A stretch of DNA of 64,000 nucleotides, taken from positions 1,179,797-1,243,796 of the forward strand of contig CM030942.1 of the NCBI GenBank assembly GCA_018136815.1, written 5' to 3'. The notes under the pieces are model-generated. The model searched no databases. It worked only from the letters and a program-made list of their open reading frames with translations, and was not told where the DNA came from. Shown here piece after piece: positions 41,619-50,639 of the stretch. This DNA comes from Isochrysis galbana (taxonomy: Eukaryota > Haptophyta > Isochrysidales > Isochrysidaceae). The stretch's first letter is position 1; the number at the start of each line of letters is the position of its first letter. The position numbers and the translations under genes were made by a program.

Positions 41619-42902
41619 TCACACATACTTCCAAGAGCCGCGTATGCAGCGTTGGACTTCTTGCATGAGTGCAATCTCAGGTGTTGAATGCTCTGTGACC
41701 AAGGCCACGGCAGTACCGGGTCGGCCCGCACGTGCCGTGCGGCCTACTCTGTGCATGTACTCTACCATATGGGGAGCGAGCTGATATTGCACGACGAGGC
41801 CGACCGGCGAGAAGTCGAGTCCTCTCGCCGCGAGCCCTGAGCACACAAGCACTCCTTTCGGTGTGCGGTTGAATATCTCTACCGCAGCTGCACGATGCCC
41901 TGGGCTAAGCTCCGGTTGATAAATTCCAACGGTCAGCCCTTCGGCGCGCAAGAATTTTGCAACATGATTTGCGCGCGCTGCTGAATTGGCAAAGACGAGC
42001 GTGCGATTGGATGGGTTGCGCACCAATTTGATAAGCTCGTCTTGTCGCTCCTCATCGCCGGCAACGGTGATGAAGCTGCTAGTCAATTGCGGCACTGGCC
42101 TATGTGCCCCTCTTGAGCGGATCCACTTGATGGATGGAAATAGCTCATTTACGAGTGCTCCCACAGATGCGTCTCCTTGTGAGGGGACAGTGGCGGAGAC
42201 GAGAATCAGTTGAAAGATCCGCTCACGGTCTAAGGCTTCTGCCGTCTTCTTCACGCTCAAATTTCTCTTGGATATCGCCTTCTCAGCCTGCTTTCGCGCG
42301 TGCTTTACTTCCCCAAGAATCTTCATAACTGGCTGTCCTGTTGATGCCCTACCCTTTTTGCGCAGCCCTGCCAGGAGGATGTCGGCTTCATCGACAACGA
42401 GGCGTGTGAGAGTGGAGGAAGAATCAGCCGCGCGCTTCTTGCCTTTGGGCTGGCACACGTATGCTAGACATTCAGGTATCGTCCCAACGATAACATCGCT
42501 GCCACTAGTAGTTGGCGCACTGGCAACAAGACTAGTGCCCTCAGTCAGCTGTTGAGCGACTCCTAGCACCTGTGATGCTAAATCAGTCGATGGTACGGCT
42601 ATGACAGCTCGGGAAGCTCTAGATGGATCGGGTGGATCGAGGAGCAACTGAAGAATAGGGAGTAAGTAAGCTAGTGTCTTCCCCGAACCAGCCTCTGAAA
42701 CAACCACAGCATCACATCCGGAGGAGATCACTGGCCAGGCCAGCTGCTGCACTTCGAGTGGTCCACGCAGGTTGAGTCCACTCGTGACACACTTCGTCAA
42801 GGCATCATTCAGGCCAAGGCTGCTCCAGGAATTCGAGACCGACACCGACTGGAGCGCGAGTGCGACGGTGCACAGCACGAGCATCAGAGCGAGCGCACCC
42901 AC
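41619..42902 (-). CDS. DEAD-box RNA helicase with N-terminal signal-like leader
   Basis: 427 aa, single exon. ATP-dependent RNA unwinding or remodelling. Visible motifs in order: Q-motif region (SWSSLGLNDALTKCV ... PLEVQQLAWP), motif I SEAGSGKT, motif Ia-like AVPSTDLASQ, motif II VDEAD, motif III LVSATVP, motif IV TLVFANSA, motif V CSGLAARGLDF and motif VI HRVGRTARAGR. The leader GALALMLVLCTVALALQSVS is a strong signal-peptide-like segment, unusual for this family; in algae with secondary plastids it would suit import of an organellar helicase. A 40-residue basic insert (KHARKQAEKAISKRNLSVKK) lies between motifs II and III. The nearest named type cannot be given. It is divergent from the plus-strand lipocalin and surrounded by retrotransposon debris. 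Confidence 0.93.
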   Translation of the reverse strand: MGALALMLVLCTVALALQSVSVSNSWSSLGLNDALTKCVTSGLNLRGPLEVQQLAWPVISSGCDAVVVSEAGSGKTLAYLLPILQLLLDPPDPSRASRAVIAVPSTDLASQVLGVAQQLTEGTSLVASAPTTSGSDVIVGTIPECLAYVCQPKGKKRAADSSSTLTRLVVDEADILLAGLRKKGRASTGQPVMKILGEVKHARKQAEKAISKRNLSVKKTAEALDRERIFQLILVSATVPSQGDASVGALVNELFPSIKWIRSRGAHRPVPQLTSSFITVAGDEERQDELIKLVRNPSNRTLVFANSAARANHVAKFLRAEGLTVGIYQPELSPGHRAAAVEIFNRTPKGVLVCSGLAARGLDFSPVGLVVQYQLAPHMVEYMHRVGRTARAGRPGTAVALVTEHSTPEIALMQEVQRCIRGSWKYV

Positions 42903-43410
42903 CTATTTTCTATTTTGTTCGGTTTACGGTGGATCGGGGGGGGGGGAAGGTAGTAGTACGGCGAACAGGAGAATGCAGGAGGACTCGCGCGAACTGAGGC
43001 GGCTCCAGGTAAGTGAAAGCAGTGGGAAAATATCTGAAGAAACAGGAACTGCCAACGACTTTGAGAGCTGGGTGGTGTGACGTCAGCATTAAAAAAACAA
43101 AAAAAACTGAAGATTCAGGGCTACACACCTATCGCTACTCGGTCTCTAACTCCCCATAGCGGACATCGCCCTTTTCATCCCCTCTCTCCGTTTCCTCCCC
43201 TTCCCCCCCTCGTTCCTTTATCTTCGGTGTCGGGGGTGCGGCCCTGGTACACTACCATGGGCCCGGTTACGGACGCGTGTTCAGGGCAGGCCTATTGTAT
43301 ATTTCACTTGTGGCACTTTTCTCTCGTTCGTCCTTTTGGTGCTCACGTGACTCGGAGAGTGTTTTGGGTTTGTGTTTAGCTCCATCTGAGCTCGAATTCT
43401 GCGTTGTTTG
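42903..43410. other. upstream region of helicase and retroelement end
   Basis: 42903-43080 is probably the helicase promoter/5' UTR; no gene on the other strand is convincing. 43090-43140 has an R5-like end (CTGAAGATTCAG with A-runs). 43195-43280 matches 33.79-33.86 kb (TCTTCGGTGTCGGGGG, TACCATGGGCC), so it is retroelement-derived. Confidence 0.45.
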
Positions 43411-43411
43411 G

Positions 43412-44230
43412 CTAGTGGTTTGCTTGATTTGGCTCCGAGCCCGCCTCCGGGGCGTTTTTTACCATATATTCTACCCCTAGCCGTGAGGCTAGCGTCAGCA
43501 GTTCCGCGCTGGGAATGGGGTTACCTTTGCTATCCGATTCGTACAGGGGTCGCAACGCGCTCAAGTCGATTCTCTTTTTGGGTTGTCGTCCCAAGCCTGC
43601 TTGGGCGGTCCTCGATGAGTCCGTCGAGTTCGCGAAGATGAAGGCGCAGCATAGTTTCGTAAATCTTTCTATGATGCGAATTAGCACCGATTCTTCCGAG
43701 AAGACGGCATTGTCGTAATGTATTCTGTAGAAGTCCGTGATGATGTATCTCCATGCCAGCAGGTATAGTATGGGGAGTGCTTTGGGGCACGTGCCATCGG
43801 GACAAAGGAAGAGTCTTCCGATTGCCATTTCCTCCCTCGTCGTATCGAATCGTCGAGGGTGTCTTGCTATCGCATCTAGAGCGTCGAAGATGATCGTTAA
43901 ACGCGAACATTCCCCCAAGTGGGTGGAGGTCTCGTCCGCTTCCTTGCAGAAACGGCATGTGCTTTCTCGGTCCGCGAATCTGTTTGCCGTGGCGATGCGC
44001 CTGTGCGTGATGTGCTTGTAGTGGAGGTGCGTGTCTCTCGCCGTAAGCATGGGCGAGGTGTATATGTCAGCGAGGTGCGCCCACCATACGTTGTCTGGTA
44101 GCCGAAGTCTTTTTTCCCAGTTTTCCGGGCCTGTGAGACGTCGGCGTTTGTTCTCGGCCTTTTGTAGGCCTCTCTTAAGCCCGCCTCCCTGCCCCCTCTG
44201 GAGGCGGGTGAGCCCGTCATGATGACGGAT
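43412..44230 (-). pseudogene. non-LTR retrotransposon C, short derivative
   Basis: Minus-strand reading: WEKRLRLPDNVWWAHLADIY, HITHRRIATANRFADRES, knuckle CRFCKEADETSTHLGEC (C-x2-C-x8-H-x3-C as read), LPILYLLAWRYIITDFYRIH, ending about 43412. At its 5' side, an ATG at 44220 lies in the hairpin CCGTCAT-C-ATGACGG and opens a short frame (MTGSPASRGGREAG). The RT is missing between them. It represents a third, more divergent lineage of the same superfamily. A frame change is needed at about 44180. Confidence 0.72.
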
Positions 44231-44349
44231 CCGAGGTTACCACTACCTCAGATGGGAACAGAGGGGACGGAAGGGAAGCGGCGAGAGGCGCGGCGGAAGT
44301 TGGGGGGTGGCCAATGACGGGCTGGACCCACGGGTCTCGCCTCATAAGG

Positions 44350-44440
44350 TGTCGTTCCGTCAATTGTGGGACATGAGTCGAATTGAGCGATCGAATGTCC
44401 ACAATTGTTATTTTAAAATTAAATGTAGACTAGCGTAACA
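44350..44440 (+). mobile_element. Tc1/mariner-like end with hairpin
   Basis: TA-AGGTGTCGTTCCGTCAATT, then GTGGGACAT ... ATGTCCACAATT, a stem with one bulged G. The same end in reverse is at about 52435-52460 (ATGGGACAT ... ATGTCCAT). TA beside the end suits a Tc1/mariner target. After it, ATTTTAAAATTAAATG and GACTAGC recur at 45711-45741. The far end is not identified. Confidence 0.45.
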
Positions 44441-44471
44441 TTCCCTGCTTCCCGCGACGCGTGTCCCCGCA

Positions 44472-44612
44472 GGTCAAGGGCAGACGCCCAAGCCAAGGTC
44501 GCGCAAGCCCAGGCCAAGCTCGCCGAAGCCACGACGGTCGCGAAGCTCGTGCGCCAAGCATATCAGCGCCGCAAGATGAGGGAAGAGCTGCGGTTCCCTC
44601 CACGCCAATAAA
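44472..44612 (+). pseudogene. coding-like terminal fragment
   Basis: After a CCCCGCAG acceptor-like site the frame reads SRADAQAKVAQAQAKLAEAT ... MREELRFPPRQ*, an alanine/lysine helix. It looks like the last exon of an unrecognised gene or mobile-element ORF. Confidence 0.3.
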
Positions 44613-44728
44613 CAGCAAGTGAGCTCCAAGCTCTCTCTCCTCCTCTCCCCAAGGTCACCACACACATCACACACACACACGCACATGCACACACATACAC
44701 TTCGAGGGGGGGGGGGGGGGGCGCTTCT

Positions 44729-45268
44729 TCACTCCAAGGGAGTCGCACTCAGGGACGCGGCGGCCGTCGCCACGAGATCCAGGTTGTCGGCGTGTTCCAT
44801 GAGGGAGCTGATGGACTCGGCCGTCATTGGCGTCAAGACGGCCGACTCGGCCAAGCTCTCCACGTGTCTGCACTCCAGCGCCTCGTCGACCCGCCTCCAA
44901 AGCCGGTCGTACATGCCGCGATACTGCTCCAACTTCTGGTTGCTGTCCTGGCGCTGCTGAGCATAGCTCTGTTCCATGCCGCGCATCTTCTTCTCCTGCG
45001 CCTCCACGAGCCGCTCCAGCTTGAGGACCCTCGTGTGCAGGTCGTCCTCCACGCTTGTGGCCGCCCTTGCGCGCTTCGAACACGACGAGGCCTTGGCCGT
45101 CGCACGTGCGGTCAAGGGAGTGATGGGCACGTCGCCGAGAGGGATGCGCTTATTCGTCACATACGTGGGGGCCTTCTTGCCCGTCTGCACGCTGATGTTG
45201 TCCGTCGAGCGCCGGCCCGCCCGCGGAGACGCCGCATGTGCAGTATCGTGCGACTGACGAAACCGCAC
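44729..45268 (-). CDS. 179-aa coiled-coil protein, unrecognised
   Basis: Minus-strand frame starting MRFRQSHDTAHAASPRAGRR. The first 75 residues are basic and Ser/Thr-rich, including SCSKRARAATSVEDD. Residues 80-145 form a coiled coil (TRVLKLERLVEAQEKKMRGM, QRQDSNQKLEQYRG), followed by an acidic helix. No catalytic motif. It lies between two near-identical 30-bp direct repeats (44411-44440 and 45711-45741), which suggests it belongs to an inserted unit of about 1.3 kb. A similar-sized coiled-coil ORF lies at 50137-50625; homology between them is not evident by eye. Confidence 0.4.
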   Translation of the reverse strand: MRFRQSHDTAHAASPRAGRRSTDNISVQTGKKAPTYVTNKRIPLGDVPITPLTARATAKASSCSKRARAATSVEDDLHTRVLKLERLVEAQEKKMRGMEQSYAQQRQDSNQKLEQYRGMYDRLWRRVDEALECRHVESLAESAVLTPMTAESISSLMEHADNLDLVATAAASLSATPLE

Positions 45269-45295
45269 ATCGGTGACGGCGTGCGGAAACTTCCA

Positions 45296-45410
45296 TGCGC
45301 ACGCACGGAGTCACCGCGGGGGGGGGGTCACGGCGTGCGCTTGGACGAAACTTTCCACGCACGGGATCCCGCGCGTGTGATTGCCACTCATCATGCGCAC
45401 GGCGTGCACA
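45296..45410 (-). repeat. R10 palindromic repeat, diverged copy
   Basis: ATGCGCACGCACGG, then GTGTGATTGCCACTCATCAT and GCGCACGGCGTGCACACG. Related to 49060-49515 and 51780-52050. Confidence 0.5.
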
Positions 45411-45644
45411 CGCATCTGGCGAACATCCAGAGTCTTCCTCCCAGACATCTACACCCCGCTTCACTCTCCTCTTCCCACAAGCCTCGCTCCTTCACCATGG
45501 CCCAGTACTTTGTCTTCATCGCCAAGCGACTCGGTCTCTGCGAACATGGAGGAGGGCATGAGCGGCGCCATCCTGGCGATGCTGCTCGTCACAGCCTCTG
45601 GCATGGGCCGTGGATGTGGAGACTTCCGCGTTTAGCTTTAACCA

Positions 45645-46368
45645 AAAAGAAAACAAATAACCTGGCCCTCTTTTGACGGAACGCGACTTAATGACTTAAT
45701 GTTAGCACTATTTTAAAATTAAATGCAGACTAGCATAACAACTTTTCCCCCGCGGCGCATGTTCCCCCGCGCTTTTCCTCTGCGCCCGACCCGCCACCGC
45801 CACGTCTTTGCGGGTGTTTTGTTTTAACGACGTCGATCGTAATTTCCCATTATGGTGTGATACCGTGGTAGCTGTTGAACATCCCAACCATCGTCCTCCA
45901 TTTCAAATATTAGTTGTGCATCATCATACACTTCAGTATCTGGCCGTGGTTGTCCCGACTCTTGCTCCATCTCTAATATTTCAGCCAATCTGATTAATTT
46001 CCGTCTCCTGAACTCTTGGATGACCGAGGCATTTCTCGGGTTAGGGTTGGACCCTCGAAAGGCGTAGGGATACATTTCTTCTTATCCATTGGAGAAAAAA
46101 ATTTACGGTGTGTGCGAAAAGTTTTTTACCCGTGACATGGCAACACGCCGAGCAGCTGGCAAACTCTACACCACGCAGGCCGTCCTCGCATCACGGATCT
46201 CGCCACCCAAGATCAGCCAAGCGATATCAAAAAGAAAACTCAGCACGGATCTCGCATCACGAAGAAGATGAAAACTCAGCACGCGTAGCTGGGGGTATAA
46301 TAGACCAAAAAGAAAACAAATAACCTGACAATTGAGCCGGGGGGGGGAGGGAAACTGCGCACAATGTG

Positions 46369-46413
<45 letters not shown>

Positions 46414-46455
46414 TAAAACAAATAACCTGGCCCTCTTTTGACGGAACGCGACTTT
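45645..46455. repeat. R13 repeats and a small minus-strand frame
   Basis: Copies of AAAGAAAACAAATAACCTGG, CCCTCTTTTGACGGAACGCG, ACTT at 45650-45693 and 46407-46455, with a partial copy at 46300-46335. A (GT)n microsatellite fills 46369-46408. Within it, 46075-45824 (minus) encodes MYPYAFRGSNPNPRNASVIQ ... YHTIMGNYDRRR, 83 codons with an ordinary composition. It may be a piece of a mobile-element ORF and I cannot place it. Confidence 0.55.
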
Positions 46456-47039
46456 AGATCAATGCCGGATCTGGCACTGTCAGAGAGAGGATGGCCGCGT
46501 AGGCAGCCTCAACGCGGAGGCTCGTCAGCCACGCGTGGACGGCCGCGCCGGTGACCTGAGCCTAGTTCTCGATGCCGAGTTCGAGAGAGGGCGAATCCTG
46601 CGAGGGGCGGGTCGGGATGGTCGGGGTGGGGCCTCTGGTAGCCAGGGTAGCCGCGTGCGCGCGCTGTGATGTGCTGCGTGGGCTGCGCGGGCAATGATGC
46701 CAGAGGGTCAGGGGTCAGGGGGTGGTCGGACTGTCGGCAGCCCGACACGGCGCTGCATCGGGCGGGAATCAAATGCCGAATGTAGCTTAGATATATAAAG
46801 GAACCGATCCACCCGCGGGCGCGACCACCAATTCTTTACGGGTAGAGCGTGAGTGCGCGTGACGGAGGGGGAGAGAGGAGGGGCGGATCGCACCATTTCT
46901 TGGCGAAGATTTTCGTAGCGTCAGGTAGCCCCCCCGGGAGGTTTTTTATTGGGCATCGCGCCACGGTCAAAAAATGCAGCCCAACCCTTACTAGTCGTTA
47001 AAAAGGCCATGTTTGACCGCCCTAGGCTTGTGCTGTGTG
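46456..47039. other. spacer, no gene
   Basis: GC-rich to 46780, then mixed. No repeat family or protein-like frame recognised. Confidence 0.4.
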
Positions 47040-47218
47040 CCGGGCGCGTCTCGCGGCGTGGCTCGCGTGTACCTGTGTAGGCATGGTCTCTGCTGGTGGG
47101 CGGTGTGGTTGCGTGGCGTCCATCATGACTTGGTCGCCCGCCGCGGCGGCGTGGGCGGGGAGAGAGGAGGGGAGCGGCCCGCGCTCCTCCATGACCCTAT
47201 CGTTATGCAACGATAGTT
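47040..47218 (-). mobile_element. 5' end of a non-LTR element with leader hairpin
   Basis: On the minus strand it begins at 47218: AACTATC-GTT-GCAT-AAC-GATAG, then GGTCATGG. The ATG opens MEERGPLPSSLPAHAAAAGD and stops after 57 codons at about 47022. N-terminal sequence and leader match 30614 and 51731. Confidence 0.6.
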
Positions 47219-47560
47219 GCCCGTTCTCCCGATGAGCCCGTTCCGGGCTCCCCGGATGAACCGTGCGCCGCGCTAGCCGCCGGTGCGCCTTCGCGACTCG
47301 TTCCCAGAGTGGAAACGAGCTCCGCTCCGACAAGCAAGCACGCGCCTGAGCCACCCCCAGTCGCCTGCCACAACCCCCCACAACCCTCCTTTCGCACTTC
47401 CGCACCCTCAGTGCGTCGTTCGCAATGTTGCCCGTAGTCACTTCCAACATGGGTCCCGAGGAAAGCTCCATGAGCTCCCCGCAAGAACCGCGTTCCGCGC
47501 TAGCTGCCGGCGCGCCCTCGCAGGCAATCTCCATGAGTCAAGTAGAGTGAGATCAGCCTC
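47219..47560 (+). repeat. R12 repeat
   Basis: CCCGATGAGCCCG ... CGGGCTCCCC stem, then TGCGCCGCGCTAGCCGCCGG and GGAAACGAGC..TCGCTCCGAC. The same sequence lies at 58855-58980, and a shorter relative is at 47475-47525. Confidence 0.6.
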
Positions 47561-47866
47561 AGCCTTGCTCTTGCTCTGACAGCAGGACGAAAAGGGCGAA
47601 GCGACGCCTCCCCCTCGGGGGGGGGGGGGGGGGGAGGGGGACTACCTTCTTTCTTTCCTCCGGTCTTCGCGCGTCGCTGCTCCGTTGGTGTTCACCTGCG
47701 TAAACTAAAATTCACTGTCTAGTAACTAATAACATTATAACATCAACATCCGATAAAAATTGGTTTAGGTTTATGGTAGTCTATGGCAGTAGAGTAGTAG
47801 TTTAAACAAGATCGGAAAAAGTCACCTTCTCGCAGGCTACGCACACACCGCCTCGTCCACCCACCA
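47561..47866. other. upstream region of APRT
   Basis: G-run at 47620-47634, then an AT-rich stretch (47700-47800) before the gene, the likely promoter region. No defined motif. Confidence 0.35.
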
Positions 47867-48454
47867 ATGTCGCTGGAGAGAGAGCTGGCCGCCGTCATCC
47901 CGTACTTTCCGTACAAGAAGCTCGAGCGTTTCTACGATGTGCAGGGGATACTGAAGCACCCTGCACTCTTTGACAAGGCCTGCAATGCCATGGCTGATAG
48001 GTACAAAGAGATGGGCGTCACGAAGGTTGCTGGATTTGAGGCCCGCGGTTTCCTTTTCACTCCTGTGGCCATTCGTCTGAATGTGCCATTCGTCATGATG
48101 CGCAAGGCAGGGAAGATGCCGAATACGATTTCATCGGCTCCCTATACGAAGGAGTACGACGGCTTGGATGTCATGTGCGTGCAACGTGGTGCTGTCCTTC
48201 CAGGCGATAAGGTGCTGTTGATTGACGACCTCATTGCGACGGGTGGGACTCTCTGTGCCGGTATCGAGCTAGTTAAATCAATGGGTGCGAGCGCCATCGA
48301 GTGCGGCTGTTTGGTCGAGCTCAAGGCCTTGAAGGGGCGGGAACGCTGTTTGGCAGCTGGCGCTTCTGGCGTCTGGGGTATGATTGGAGAAGACCTTCTC
48401 ACGGTTGCCGCAGAGCTGCCGCAGGAATATGTGGATGATGGCAAGCCACACTGA
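47867..48454 (+). CDS. APRT: adenine phosphoribosyltransferase
   Basis: 195 aa, single exon. It salvages adenine: adenine + PRPP gives AMP + pyrophosphate, in the cytosol or plastid. Seen: the N-terminal hood (IPYFPYKKLERFYDVQGILK), AGFEARGFLFTPVAIRLNVP with the substrate-contact ARGF, FVMMRKAGKMPN, the YTKEYDGLDVMCVQRGAV strand and the PRPP loop VLLIDDLIATGGTLCAG, which holds the two acidic residues followed by ATGGT. The C-terminal strand GCLVELKALKGRERCL has the expected pattern. Length is slightly above the usual 170-185. No targeting extension. The start gives the family-typical N-terminus. Confidence 0.95.
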   Translation: MSLERELAAVIPYFPYKKLERFYDVQGILKHPALFDKACNAMADRYKEMGVTKVAGFEARGFLFTPVAIRLNVPFVMMRKAGKMPNTISSAPYTKEYDGLDVMCVQRGAVLPGDKVLLIDDLIATGGTLCAGIELVKSMGASAIECGCLVELKALKGRERCLAAGASGVWGMIGEDLLTVAAELPQEYVDDGKPH

Positions 48455-49059
48455 ATGTGAGTGTCGGCACATCGCTCACGTGTGCGTGATACCTGCCGCT
48501 ATCGTTGCAGGGCAGTGTTCCCATAGAGGTGTTGCTCGTCATCCCTTCTTACATGCGTGTATGACATGAGGTCGAGGACAATGCAAATCTTCACATCCTC
48601 TTTCCTCCACTTGGTGCTCCACTTGCTCATAGGACTTGCACTGCAACTCTCACATAGACGCGCGCAATAATACTGGGACCGTTAGACAACAAGATACATC
48701 GAAAAAGACATCCATCTTCTCCATGCTAGAACGGACCAATCGTGACGAGAATATTCACATGATGGTAGAAATAGATGGGATCGACATGAGAATGCCGTGT
48801 TTTTTTGTGTCCTTGTGCGCGCGTGTGTATGTGCGTGTGCGTGTGCGTGCGTGCGTGCATGTGCGTTTGCATGTGCGTGTGTATTTGCAGGTTCCTGTGC
48901 TCTCACTTGTGCGAGGGTTTGCGTGTTCGTGCGCGTCCACACGCGTGCACGATAATTTGCAGATCGTGTGAAGTCGCATGCGCTGTCGAAAGAGGACTAG
49001 GCGGTAGTTTTATTTTCTACTTGAATGTGGGCGTCCGCTCGAGCGCCAGCGCGGGGACG
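48455..49059. other. 3' flank of APRT with a TGCG/TGTG tract
   Basis: 48805-48960 is dominated by GTGTGCGTGTGC repeats, capable of Z-DNA. Otherwise there is nothing recognised. The frames through it are simple-sequence. Confidence 0.5.
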
Positions 49060-49515
49060 TGCGTGCGCATATGCACGTCGTGCGTACTCGGGGGGGGGGG
49101 GGCGTGCAGACGCCGTGCGTGCGCATAGCAACAACTTTTTCTATACGGTGCCCCTGTGGCCTGTGCACAGCCTGTGGCACCCGATGCATACAATTACGTA
49201 AATGGGCAATACCATACTAAGTTTCTCACTGGACATGTGTGATGAGTTGCAATCACCCAGGTGCACGCCGTGCGTAGTGCATCGGGTCCCCGCGGGGACG
49301 CCGTGCGTGCGCACAGCAACTTTTCGCCTATGGTCCCGGGGTTTCGTCAGATGAGCATTGAAGTGTTCCGCAGTACGCACGCCGCAGACGCCGTGCGTGC
49401 GCATAGCGACTTTTTCTCTATGGTGCCCCTGTGGTACCCGAGGCACCCAATTATGTAAACAGGCAATATAACAAAAGTTTCGCATGGGACAGGTGTGATG
49501 AGTTGCAATCACCCA
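49060..49515 (+). repeat. R10 tandem palindromic repeat
   Basis: Three irregular units built on GCCGTGCGTGCGCATAGC, CTTTTTCTCTATGGTGCCCC and TGTGATGAGTTGCAATCACC. TGCGTGCGCA is nearly self-complementary. The array is found inverted at 51780-52050. A G-run lies at 49091-49102. Confidence 0.65.
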
Positions 49516-49730
49516 TGGGCGTGACGACGTCATCACCAAGGGCCGCAAGCGGCCGATTTGCCGATTTCGACGCAGTGCGCGGGGCCCCACTCCCTACTGG
49601 CGCGACCCGCGCATCCACACGCTGGGCAACACCGGCGCCCTCGGCTGGCTCCACGCCGCACTCGCGCCCGCCGCCACAGGGGCCATCGACCGCCTCGCCT
49701 ACCGCGGCTTCGACGTGCGCCGCCGTGTCC

Positions 49731-50027
49731 AAGGCCGCATCCCTTCCACCGCCGCCTCGGTGCAAGTACCTCGTCAAGTGGCTCGGCTACCCTCGTTCTG
49801 AAGCCACGTGGGAGCACCGCATCGAGCTCCTCCGTCGCTGCGGCGACCTAGTTGATGCGTTTGACCAACAAACATCTCCTCTTAACCCCGAGGATTTGTA
49901 TGAACCTTTTGTTGAGGACTACGACCCTACTCCAGAGGCTACGTCATCGGTTGATGAGGCTTCTAGAAGCGTGGGCCATGCTCTACCGGATTTAATCTCT
50001 TCAAGGACACGCTCTAAGGTCATATGA
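49731..50027 (+). pseudogene. chromodomain C-terminus of a Ty3/Gypsy chromovirus
   Basis: The frame from about 49431 ends in a good chromodomain: PPPRCKYLVKWLGYPRSEAT, WEHRIELLRRCGDLVDAF, followed by an acidic tail. YLVKWxGYP and TWE are diagnostic. In chromoviruses this lies at the integrase end and directs insertion to heterochromatin. The upstream 100 codons are Pro/Ala-rich and not integrase-like, so it is a fragment. The stop is at 50025-50027. Confidence 0.7.
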
Positions 50028-50136
50028 GACGAATTTTAAACAAAGCTGCTGCATTCTACCCGAACTTCAAACACCTCAATCTCTCCGACATGCCCGACCG
50101 AGGCGAGAGGCGTCCGTCGCGGTCCGTCGGCCACCG

Positions 50137-50625
50137 TCACGGCGACACGGCCGTCCGCTTGTCGAGCTCGTCCCTCCAAAGGCTCTCCATCACCTTGTAC
50201 ATAGAGTGGCACTCGTCGAATTTCTTGCGCCACTCGGTGATCTCATCCTCCATCTCCAGTTTCTCCTTGTTCTGCTTGTTGATCGTCTGACGTTGAAAGT
50301 CGCGCTCCTTGGTCACCTCCATCAACATGCGCGCCATGAAGTCGTTGTGGCCCTTGATCGCCTCGAGCTCCGCCGCCGTCGTCTCCGCCTCGGTCAGCTC
50401 CACGTTGGTGTCGCCCGTCGGGCTCTTCATCATCTTGGCTATCTTGACTGCCCGCTGTACCCGCCGTTCTTGTTCAGCTCGACGAGCGTCGACCTCGCTT
50501 GGGACATGTACCCACGGCGACATCGACCGCTTCACGCCCCCCTTCGTCAGGTAGCCATCGCGCGCCTCCGAGATGTACTTCCGGAGCTCGGTGCGGCGAA
50601 GGTCGATCTCCTCCTCGCTCATCAT
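50137..50625 (-). CDS. 162-aa coiled-coil protein, unrecognised
   Basis: Minus-strand frame starting MMSEEEIDLRRTELRKYISE. The first 60 residues are mixed, then there is a long acidic/basic helix (RAEQERRVQRAVKIAKMMKS) and a coiled coil (KERDFQRQTINKQNKEKLEM, ITEWRKKFDECHSMYKVMES). Composition is protein-like throughout and differs from the flanking repeats. It abuts the 3' edge of retrotransposon B, so it could be a host exon or a mobile-element ORF. No function assigned. Confidence 0.4.
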   Translation of the reverse strand: MMSEEEIDLRRTELRKYISEARDGYLTKGGVKRSMSPWVHVPSEVDARRAEQERRVQRAVKIAKMMKSPTGDTNVELTEAETTAAELEAIKGHNDFMARMLMEVTKERDFQRQTINKQNKEKLEMEDEITEWRKKFDECHSMYKVMESLWRDELDKRTAVSP

Positions 50626-50639
50626 GCCACTGTCGCTCG

